Source: VGBK01 sp964354255
GTDB taxonomy: Bacteria; Actinomycetota; Acidimicrobiia; Spongiisociales; UBA11373
NCBI GenBank assembly: GCA_964354255.1
Contig: CAYGYX010000064.1
Coordinates: forward strand, 1 to 10,470
Length of the DNA stretch: 10,470 bases
Reading direction: 5' to 3'
The first letter of the stretch is position 1. The number at the start of each line of letters is the position of its first letter. The translations under genes and the position numbers were made by a program. Positions 5,567 through 10,470 of this stretch are shown here, piece by piece. The notes beneath the pieces were generated by a model. That model was given only the letters and a program-made list of their open reading frames with translations, did not search any database and had not been told where the DNA came from.

Positions 5567-6705
5567 TCATCGGCCGGCCCGGCGGCCACCTCGGCCAGGA
5601 AGGCGGCCAGCGCCGCCTCGTACCCGGCGGGGTCGGCGTTCCACGACTCGGCGTGGCCTGCCCCGTCCGTCCGCACGTAGCGCACCAGATCGGGGAGCAG
5701 CTCGGCGAACCGGTCGCTGACCTCCACGGGGGTCTCGGCATCGTCGCTGCCGTGGAAGAGGAGGATGGGCACCTCGAACTCATCGGCCCGGTCCAACTGG
5801 TTCAGCGCCCCCCAATCCACCCCGAAGCGCAGGGTGGCCAGGCCCTTTGCCCAGCCCAGGATCAGCCCGGGCACGTTGTGGGCGCGGGCGTCGGCGTCGA
5901 CCATCGCCCCCACATCGAGGAGCGGGGCGTCGAGGACCAGGGCCTTCACCAACGACATCTGGGGGGACTCGTGTAGGAACATGGCGGCGATGGTCCCCCC
6001 CATGCCGTAACCCATGAGAACCACATCGGCTGCCCCCTCGTCGACGGCGTACTCGACCGCCGCCTGCAGGTCCTCCCACTCCGGATTGCCCAGGCCGTAG
6101 CGGCCGCCGCCCTCCGGGGCACCGGAGTCGTTGCGGTAGGTGATGCTGAGCGTGGGGAACCCGCCGGCGGCCAGGGCCGGCAGCACCCGCAGCCCCTGGC
6201 GCCGGGAGGAGCCGCGACCGTGCACCAGGATCACCCAGGTATCGTCCTCCCCCTCGGTGCGCCAGGCCGGGTAGTTGCCCAGCGGGCCCTCCACGATGAC
6301 GTTCTCGTACTCCGCGCCGGCGTCGGCGGGGTCCGACTCATAGGCGAGGGGGTCCATGAACACCAGGAGGCCGGGCTGCAGGTCACCGGCCACCTCCAGC
6401 AGCGGGCGGCTAACCCCCTCGTCGGTGATCGCCACCACCGGGCCGACCCGGGCGTAGCCGGTCCCCCACTCCAGCCCCCACACGCCGGGCCGCTCGGCGG
6501 CGATCCCGCGAGGCAGCGTGACCCCACCGCCGGCGACGGCAAGCACGCCGAGGTCGTAGTCGGGCTGGAAGGGCTCTGCCCTCAGCAGCCGGCCGTCGAT
6601 CTGCCCGCAGTAGACCCAGGTGGCGACGACCAGCACCACCACCACGAGGGTGGTCGAGATCGCCGCCACCCGTCGCAGCCATCGCCCGGCGCGCGCACTG
6701 GCCAT
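5563..6705 (-). CDS. Membrane-anchored alpha/beta hydrolase fold protein lacking the nucleophile serine
   Basis: A 380-residue protein. A single hydrophobic helix (about 14-32, ISTTLVVVVLVVATWVY) after an Arg-rich start makes it a likely signal-anchored protein with the bulk outside the membrane. Residues about 60-150 are an N-terminal extension ending VIVEGPLGNYPAW. The alpha/beta core follows: WVILVHGRGSSR (157-168, oxyanion loop), ITYRND (188-193), WEDLQAAVEYA (210-220), VVLMGYGMGG (228-237), VLDAPLLD, ILLFHGSDD (314-322, acid Asp321/322) and GAGHAESW (349-356, His351). In this family the elbow normally reads G-x-S-x-G; here Gly234 takes the Ser position (codon GGC at 6004-6006), while Asp and His remain. 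It may be non-catalytic, or the substitution may be a sequencing error (AGC to GGC). The ATG at 6705 is chosen because it places the anchor at the N-terminus. Its stop is interlocked with the Nudix stop. Confidence 0.88.
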   Translation of the reverse strand: MASARAGRWLRRVAAISTTLVVVVLVVATWVYCGQIDGRLLRAEPFQPDYDLGVLAVAGGGVTLPRGIAAERPGVWGLEWGTGYARVGPVVAITDEGVSRPLLEVAGDLQPGLLVFMDPLAYESDPADAGAEYENVIVEGPLGNYPAWRTEGEDDTWVILVHGRGSSRRQGLRVLPALAAGGFPTLSITYRNDSGAPEGGGRYGLGNPEWEDLQAAVEYAVDEGAADVVLMGYGMGGTIAAMFLHESPQMSLVKALVLDAPLLDVGAMVDADARAHNVPGLILGWAKGLATLRFGVDWGALNQLDRADEFEVPILLFHGSDDAETPVEVSDRFAELLPDLVRYVRTDGAGHAESWNADPAGYEAALAAFLAEVAAGPADD

Positions 6706-6714
6706 CGGCCGCCG

Positions 6715-6720
6715 ATGGTA
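6715..6720 (-). promoter_or_regulatory. Possible -10 element of the alpha/beta hydrolase gene
   Basis: TACCAT on the minus strand lies 9 bases before the ATG at 6705, slightly farther than the 6-7 bases seen elsewhere here. No Shine-Dalgarno is visible, so a leader of a few bases or none is likely. Confidence 0.35.
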
Positions 6721-6753
6721 CCCCCGGCCACGGGACTGCCTCGGCCCGGCATC

Positions 6754-6759
6754 TACTCT
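6754..6759 (+). promoter_or_regulatory. Putative -10 element of the SRPBCC gene (leaderless)
   Basis: TACTCT is followed by 6 bases and then the GTG at 6766. It supports the GTG start; the frame is open far upstream only because it runs antisense to the hydrolase gene. Confidence 0.5.
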
Positions 6760-6765
6760 GGCAGG

Positions 6766-7335
6766 GTGCGCCCCATCGTGACCTCCATCCTCCTGCCCAC
6801 CCCGGTCGAGGTGGTTTGGGATGAGGTGAGCCGCCTCGACCGCCATGCGGAGTGGATGGCCGACGCCCTCTCAATCCGCTTCCTCGGCGAAGCGCGCACC
6901 GGCGTGGGCACCCGGCTCACGGTCGACACCCGCTTCGGCCCGCTGCGCACCAACGACACCATGGAGGTGGTCGAGTGGGAACCGCCCCGGCGCATCGGCG
7001 TGGAGCACCGCGGCCTCTTCACCGGCCGGGGGCGCTTCCTCCTCGAGCCGGCCGGGCCGGAGGCGACCCGGTTCACCTGGGAAGAGCAGGTGCGCTTCCC
7101 CTGGTACTTCGGGGGGCCGCTGGGGGCCCTGGCAGCGCGACCGATCTTCTACCGGGTGTGGCGGCGCAACCTGCAGAGGCTGCGCTCCCGGCTCACCGCC
7201 CCTGGAACGCCGCCTCCCGCTTCTCCAGGAAGGCGGCCAGGCCCTCCCGGGCGTCCTCGGTGCCCAGGCACTCGACGAAGCCCTCGGCCTCCAGCTGCAG
7301 GCCCTTCTTCAACGAGCGCCCGTAGCCCCCGTTGA
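6766..7335 (+). CDS. SRPBCC (polyketide cyclase/START-like) family protein, frame extended at 3' end
   Basis: The SRPBCC core is residues 1-145, a helix-grip fold with a large hydrophobic ligand cavity. It begins VRPIVTSILLPTPVEVVWDE, then LDRHAEWM (24-31), GVGTRLTVDTRFGPL, MEVVEWEPPRRIGVEH, a RFTWEEQVRFPWYFGGPLGAL stretch split over two strands, and the C-terminal helix FYRVWRRNLQRLRSRL. Related actinobacterial proteins of about 145 residues bind or shield hydrophobic molecules; no ligand can be named. The frame has no stop at the natural end. It continues for 44 codons of Pro/Arg/Ser-rich sequence that is simply the antisense of the enoyl-CoA hydratase gene, ending at TGA 7333-7335 and overlapping that gene by 143 bp. 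The tail is unlikely to be a conserved domain. A missed stop from a sequencing error or a true stop-loss extension are both possible. It is divergent from the hydrolase gene across 60 bp. Confidence 0.8.
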   Translation: MRPIVTSILLPTPVEVVWDEVSRLDRHAEWMADALSIRFLGEARTGVGTRLTVDTRFGPLRTNDTMEVVEWEPPRRIGVEHRGLFTGRGRFLLEPAGPEATRFTWEEQVRFPWYFGGPLGALAARPIFYRVWRRNLQRLRSRLTAPGTPPPASPGRRPGPPGRPRCPGTRRSPRPPAAGPSSTSARSPR

Positions 7336-7957
7336 CGGCCCGCTTGGCGGCCCCGATCGCCACGGTCGCCCCCTTGGCCAGCGATTGGGCAGCCTCCATG
7401 GCCACCCCGGCCAGGTCTTCGGGAGGCACCACCCGATCGGCCAGGCCGATCGCCAGCGCCTCGGCGGCCCGCACGTGGCGGCCGGTGTAGATGAGGTCGC
7501 GGGCCTTACCGATCCCGATCAAGCGCGGCAGGCGCTGGGTGCCGCCGGCGCCGGGGTAGATGCCCAGCTTGATCTCGGGCAGGCCGACCCGGGCATCCTC
7601 GGCCAGGTAGCGGAAGTCGCAGGCCAGGGCCAGCTCCAGCCCACCCCCGAGGGCGAAGCCCCGCACGGCGGCGATGGTCGGTTTGCGCAGGCGCTCCAGG
7701 GCGGTCAGGGCCCGCGACAGGTCCGAGGCCAGCGCCTTGTCATCCCCGGCGGTGGCCGCTTGCAGTTCGGTGATGTCGGCCCCTGCCGCGAAGTGCGGGC
7801 TGCCGGTGACCACCACCGCCCGCACGGCCGGGTCGGCGGCGCGCTTCACCGCCGTGGCCAGGTCGGCGGCCAGTGCCGCCGACAGGGCATTCACCGGGGG
7901 GCGGTTGAGAGTGAGTACGGCGACGGCGCCGTCGACGGAGTACTCGACCAGGCTCAC
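7193..7957 (-). CDS. Enoyl-CoA hydratase (crotonase family)
   Basis: A 254-residue enzyme of normal family length, predicted to add water across trans-2-enoyl-CoA in beta-oxidation or a related acyl-CoA pathway. Visible are the N-terminal VLTLNRPPVNAL (14-25), the CoA-binding and oxyanion segment HFAAGADI (55-62), FALGGGLELALACDFR (101-116) and GLPEIKLGIYPGAGGTQRLP (125-144). Glu108 and Glu128 correspond to the two catalytic glutamates of true hydratases, so a hydratase is favoured over an isomerase or hydrolase member; chain-length preference is not readable. The GTG at 7957 is chosen because AAGGAGG lies 4 bases upstream and the first beta strand begins there. It lies 68 bp downstream of meaB on the same strand, with no clear terminator between, and is probably cotranscribed. 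The last 143 bp are overlapped by the extended SRPBCC frame. Confidence 0.94.
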   Translation of the reverse strand: MSLVEYSVDGAVAVLTLNRPPVNALSAALAADLATAVKRAADPAVRAVVVTGSPHFAAGADITELQAATAGDDKALASDLSRALTALERLRKPTIAAVRGFALGGGLELALACDFRYLAEDARVGLPEIKLGIYPGAGGTQRLPRLIGIGKARDLIYTGRHVRAAEALAIGLADRVVPPEDLAGVAMEAAQSLAKGATVAIGAAKRAVNGGYGRSLKKGLQLEAEGFVECLGTEDAREGLAAFLEKREAAFQGR

Positions 7958-7961
7958 GATG

Positions 7962-7968
7962 CCTCCTT
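7962..7968 (-). promoter_or_regulatory. Ribosome binding site of the enoyl-CoA hydratase gene
   Basis: AAGGAGG on the minus strand is the strongest Shine-Dalgarno in the window. It ends only 4 bases before the GTG. Its presence fits translation from an internal position of a meaB-led transcript, unlike the leaderless first genes. The GC-rich gap to meaB includes the perfect palindrome GGCCCGGGCC at 8011-8020. Confidence 0.65.
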
Positions 7969-8025
7969 GTTGCTCCACACGCCAACTCGAGGGCACGCCG
8001 GGTCGCGGGCGGCCCGGGCCCGAGC

Positions 8026-8997
8026 CTATCGGGGTGCGCTCGACGGCGAGGCTACCGACCCGAGGAGACGCTCGGCCGCCGTCCACGGGTCGAGCTGCCC
8101 CTCCTCCACCAGGGTGGTGATGCGGCGGTGCTCGGCGGCGGCGGTCTCCGAAGCCGCCCGCCGGGCGTAGGCAGCGGCCAGGGCGGTACGCAGCTCCTCG
8201 CGCCGGCGGGCCCGCCGCCCGGCGGCGAGGGCACCGGTCTCCTCCAGGTGCTGCCGGTGGCCGAGCAGCGCCTCGAGCACCTCGGCCACCCCCGCCCCCC
8301 GGGAGGCCACCGTGGTCAGGATGGGAGGCGCCCAGGAGCGCTCTCCGCCCATGGCCAGCATCGTGCGCAGGTCGGCGACGGCGTCGTCGACACCGGGGCG
8401 ATCGGCCTTGTTCACCACGAAGACGTCGCCGATCTCCAGGATCCCCGCCTTGGCCGCCTGGATGCCGTCCCCCCAACCGGGGGTCACCACCACCACGGTG
8501 GTGTCGGCGGCATCGGCCACCTCCACCTCGTCCTGGCCGACGCCCACCGTCTCGATGAGCAGGTAGGGGAACCCGGCGGCATCGAGCAAGGTGAGGCCCT
8601 TGGGGGCTGCCGCCGACAGGCCTCCCATGTGCCCGCGACTGGCCATGGAGCGAATGAACACCCCCGGGTCGGAGGCGTGATCCTGCATGCGCACCCGATC
8701 GCCCAGCACCGCCCCCCCGGTGAAGGGACTGGTGGGGTCGACGGCGAGCACGGCCACTTCCTCGTCGCGGCGGCGCAGGGCGGCGATCAGGCCATCGGTG
8801 AGAGTGCTCTTGCCGGCCCCCGGGGCGCCGGTGATACCGATGCGGTAGGCCCGGCCGGAGCGGGGGTAGGCCAGGCCGAGCACTCGCTCCGCCCCCGGCC
8901 GGCCCTCCTCGACCACGGTGATGAGCCGGGCCAGGGCCCGCCGGTCGCCGTCGAAGGCCGCTTCGGCCAGGCGATCCGGGTCCGCGCTCAGGGGCAC
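8026..8997 (-). CDS. meaB: MeaB/ArgK-type G3E GTPase, methylmalonyl-CoA mutase chaperone
   Basis: A 323-residue GTPase. The family guards and reactivates adenosylcobalamin-dependent methylmalonyl-CoA mutase, gating cofactor loading. Visible are an N-terminal helical region (GDRRALARLITVVEEG, 17-32), the Walker A GAPGAGKST (57-65), AVDPTSPFTGGAVLGDRVRM (85-104, switch region), FIRSMASRGHMGGLS (114-128), IETVGVGQDE (148-157, G3 region), and NKAD (196-199) for guanine recognition. A C-terminal helical dimerisation arm ends in a short Ser/Ala/Pro tail. All signature motifs of MeaB are intact and the length matches. The start is the GTG at 8997 (codes MPLSADPDRL), with TATCCT 6 bases upstream. No mutase or epimerase gene lies in the window; the enoyl-CoA hydratase downstream fits a propionate / acyl-CoA context. 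It is divergent from the glycerate kinase gene across 60 bp. Confidence 0.95.
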   Translation of the reverse strand: MPLSADPDRLAEAAFDGDRRALARLITVVEEGRPGAERVLGLAYPRSGRAYRIGITGAPGAGKSTLTDGLIAALRRRDEEVAVLAVDPTSPFTGGAVLGDRVRMQDHASDPGVFIRSMASRGHMGGLSAAAPKGLTLLDAAGFPYLLIETVGVGQDEVEVADAADTTVVVVTPGWGDGIQAAKAGILEIGDVFVVNKADRPGVDDAVADLRTMLAMGGERSWAPPILTTVASRGAGVAEVLEALLGHRQHLEETGALAAGRRARRREELRTALAAAYARRAASETAAAEHRRITTLVEEGQLDPWTAAERLLGSVASPSSAPR

Positions 8998-9003
8998 CGC
9001 GGC

Positions 9004-9009
9004 AGGATA
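9004..9009 (-). promoter_or_regulatory. Putative -10 element of meaB (leaderless)
   Basis: TATCCT on the minus strand, 6 bases before the GTG at 8997, with no Shine-Dalgarno. It shares the 60-bp divergent region with the element of the glycerate kinase gene; the two hexamers are 35 bp apart, facing outward. Confidence 0.55.
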
Positions 9010-9044
9010 CCCCCGGTGGCCGCCGCTCCCCGGCCGGGCGACCC

Positions 9045-9050
9045 TAGAGT
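9045..9050 (+). promoter_or_regulatory. Putative -10 element of the glycerate kinase gene (leaderless)
   Basis: TAGAGT ends 7 bases before the GTG at 9058. It supports this GTG even though the frame stays open for 310 codons upstream as the antisense of meaB. Confidence 0.5.
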
Positions 9051-9057
9051 CGCCGGG

Positions 9058-10389
9058 GTGGCCGTTGCCTTCGACCCGGCTGTGCTGGCCCCCGACCCGG
9101 GGCCGCGGGCCGACGTGCTCGCCGCCCTGGCCGGTGCCCTCGCCGCCGCCGACCCGGCCGCCGCCGTGCGCCGCAGCCTGCTCCGCCGGGGCAGGAACCT
9201 GGTGGTGAGAGGGGCCCGGGTGCCCCTGCCGCGAGGCCGGGCGGTAGTGCTCTCACTGGGGAAGGCGGCGGTGCCCATGGCCGGCGCCGCCCTCGAAGCC
9301 CTGGAGGGAGTGGAGGTGGCGGGGGCGGTCGCCGCCCCGGGGGTGGCCGGGCGGGTGGGGCCCCTGGAGGGAATCGCCGGGGGCCACCCCTCCCCCAACG
9401 CCGGCAGCCTGCTGGCCGGCCGCCGCCTCCTCGAACTGGCCCGGGAGTCCGGGGCAGACGACCTGGTGCTGGTCCTCGTCTCGGGGGGCGGATCCGCCCT
9501 GGCCGAGGTCCCCGCCCCCGGCCTCACTCTGGAGGACCTGGCGGAGGCGACCGGGGCACTGCTGCGCAGCGGAGTCCCCATTACCGGGGTCAACACGGTG
9601 CGCCGGCACCTCTCCGCCTTCAAGGGCGGGCGCCTGGCCGAGGCGGTGGCGCCGGCCCGCCTGGTCACCCTGGTGGTCTCAGATGTGGTGCGCAACCCCC
9701 TGGAAGCCATCGCCGGCGGGCCGACCGTGCCCGACCCCACCACCTACGCGGATGCCCTCACCGTCCTGGAGCCCGGCGGCACCGCCGTCCCGGGAGCGGT
9801 GCTGGCCGCCCTCCGCGCGGGCGCCGCCGGCCGCCGCCCGGAGACGCCCAAAGGCGGGCCGGCCTTCAAGGGGCTGGTGGTGGTGGTCGCCGACGGGGCC
9901 GCCGCCGCCCACGGGGCGGCCAAGGCGGCGGCCACCTGCGGCATCTCTGCCCGGGTCTCCTCCACCACCCTGGAGGGAGAGGCCCGGCTGGTCGGCCGCC
10001 GCCTGGCTGAAGACGCCCACCGCCTCGCCCCGGGCGAGATGGTCATCTTCGCCGGCGAGACGACGGTGACCGTCACCGGGGAGGGGAAGGGGGGCCGCAA
10101 CCAGGAGGTGGCCCTGGCCGCGGGGATCGCTCTCGCCGACGACCCGGTCGGCGCCCTGGTGGCCTCATTTGCCACCGACGGGGTCGACGGGCCCACCGAC
10201 GCCGCCGGCGGCATCGGGGACACCGGGACGGTGCGGCGCGGCCTGGCCCTGGGCCTCGACGCCGCCGGCTCTCTAGACGGCAACGACGCTTACTCCTACC
10301 TGGCCGCCTCGGGCGACTTGCTGAGCTGCGGTCCCACCGGGACGAACGTGGGCGACGTGATGATCGCCTACCGACCGCGCAGGGGTTGA
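9058..10389 (+). CDS. Glycerate 2-kinase, DUF4147/MOFRL type
   Basis: A 443-residue kinase of the MOFRL family, which phosphorylates D-glycerate with ATP, usually to 2-phosphoglycerate. It links glyoxylate, serine or sugar-acid breakdown to glycolysis. The N-terminal DUF4147 region contains LSLGKAAVPMAGAAL, the phosphate-binding VSGGGSALAEVP (SGGGSAL at 142-148), NTVRRHLSAFKGGRLAE with Lys189, and DVVRNPLEAIAGGPTVPDPT (starting at Asp209). The C-terminal MOFRL region has AGETTVTVTGEGKGGRNQE (GRNQE at 346-350), FATDGVDGPTDAAGG (Asp374, Asp377, Asp381 region), NDAYSYL and GPTGTNVGDV. All are conserved in this kinase family, and the length is typical. The GTG at 9058 is the earliest start outside meaB that gives a family-like N-terminus. 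Reaction class is confident; the 2- versus 3-phosphoglycerate product is inferred from the family. It is followed at once by a palindromic element. Confidence 0.95.
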   Translation: MAVAFDPAVLAPDPGPRADVLAALAGALAAADPAAAVRRSLLRRGRNLVVRGARVPLPRGRAVVLSLGKAAVPMAGAALEALEGVEVAGAVAAPGVAGRVGPLEGIAGGHPSPNAGSLLAGRRLLELARESGADDLVLVLVSGGGSALAEVPAPGLTLEDLAEATGALLRSGVPITGVNTVRRHLSAFKGGRLAEAVAPARLVTLVVSDVVRNPLEAIAGGPTVPDPTTYADALTVLEPGGTAVPGAVLAALRAGAAGRRPETPKGGPAFKGLVVVVADGAAAAHGAAKAAATCGISARVSSTTLEGEARLVGRRLAEDAHRLAPGEMVIFAGETTVTVTGEGKGGRNQEVALAAGIALADDPVGALVASFATDGVDGPTDAAGGIGDTGTVRRGLALGLDAAGSLDGNDAYSYLAASGDLLSCGPTGTNVGDVMIAYRPRRG

Positions 10390-10392
10390 CTA

Positions 10393-10465
10393 GCCCCCTC
10401 CGCTCGGCTGCTGCGCAGCTTCGGCCCCCTCTCCCGCCCCAGCGGGAGAGGGCGGGGGGTGAGGG
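10393..10465. repeat. GC-rich extragenic palindromic element
   Basis: This short non-coding stretch after the glycerate kinase gene contains a perfect 10-base palindrome GCTGCGCAGC (10410-10419), a large hairpin (10427-10452) and a trailing GGGGGGTGAGGG. The layout CCCTCTCCCGC-loop-GCGGGAGAGGG followed by GGGGTGAGGG resembles a dispersed palindromic element that I recall from many GC-rich bacterial genomes. Only one copy is in the window, so its repetitive nature cannot be shown here. It continues toward the right edge. Confidence 0.5.
10427..10452 (+). terminator. Strong hairpin downstream of the glycerate kinase gene
   Basis: An 11-bp perfect stem (CCCTCTCCCGC / GCGGGAGAGGG) with a 4-base loop CCCA lies 37 bp after the stop codon. 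No T-run follows on either strand, so it is not a textbook intrinsic terminator. It could act as a transcript-end stabiliser or a U-less terminator, or merely be part of the palindromic element. Confidence 0.4.
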
Positions 10466-10470
10466 TATCC

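Noticed and set aside
6706..6846. Upstream ATG for the alpha/beta hydrolase at 6846
   Set aside because: It would add 47 residues before the membrane anchor and overlap the SRPBCC gene; the start at 6705 gives a normal signal-anchor layout.
8128..9057. 310-codon upstream extension of the glycerate kinase frame
   Set aside because: This is the antisense of meaB, with a His/Gly-rich composition and no domain; kinase homology begins after the GTG at 9058.

Overview
The window is about 10.5 kb of very GC-rich DNA (roughly 70% or more by eye) and is almost entirely coding. GTG starts are frequent, intergenic gaps are short, and starts lacking a Shine-Dalgarno site are common. Together with the gene content (NAD-dependent ligA near mnmA, a ClbS/DfsB-type protein, an RTX/Excalibur secreted protein, MeaB with a crotonase), this points to the chromosome of an actinobacterium. 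A lineage such as Acidimicrobiia is possible, but that placement is inference. I see no prophage, transposon, CRISPR array, tRNA or rRNA.

Layout, left to right: 5' two-thirds of the adenylation domain and beyond of ligA (-, running off the left edge); ClbS/DfsB-family protein (+); VOC-fold protein (-); secreted RTX-repeat plus Excalibur protein (+); mnmA tRNA 2-thiouridylase (-); a two-gene unit of SAM methyltransferase and Nudix hydrolase (+), the latter carrying an RsbRD-N-like C-terminal domain; membrane-anchored alpha/beta hydrolase with an altered nucleophile elbow (-); SRPBCC protein (+); meaB followed by enoyl-CoA hydratase (-); MOFRL-type glycerate 2-kinase (+); then a GC-rich hairpin element at the right edge.

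Transcription units alternate strand one after another, so nearly every junction is either divergent with a short shared promoter region (60-163 bp) or convergent with essentially no spacer. All four convergent junctions overlap or are 5 bp apart. Two are interlocked through a shared CTAG in which both genes find their stop codon, and one overlaps by 143 bp. Only two multi-gene units are evident: methyltransferase-Nudix (ATGA overlap) and meaB-enoyl-CoA hydratase.

The genes are mostly housekeeping (DNA ligation, wobble-uridine thiolation, acyl-CoA and methylmalonyl-CoA metabolism, glycerate metabolism) mixed with small accessory proteins. The observations most worth a second look are: a recurrent -10-like hexamer 6-7 bases before seven start codons, suggesting leaderless mRNAs; the Nudix/RsbRD-N fusion; the alpha/beta hydrolase with Gly in place of the catalytic Ser; the SRPBCC gene whose frame runs on antisense through the end of the crotonase gene; and the terminal palindromic element. 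No clearly new multi-gene defence or biosynthetic system is visible.
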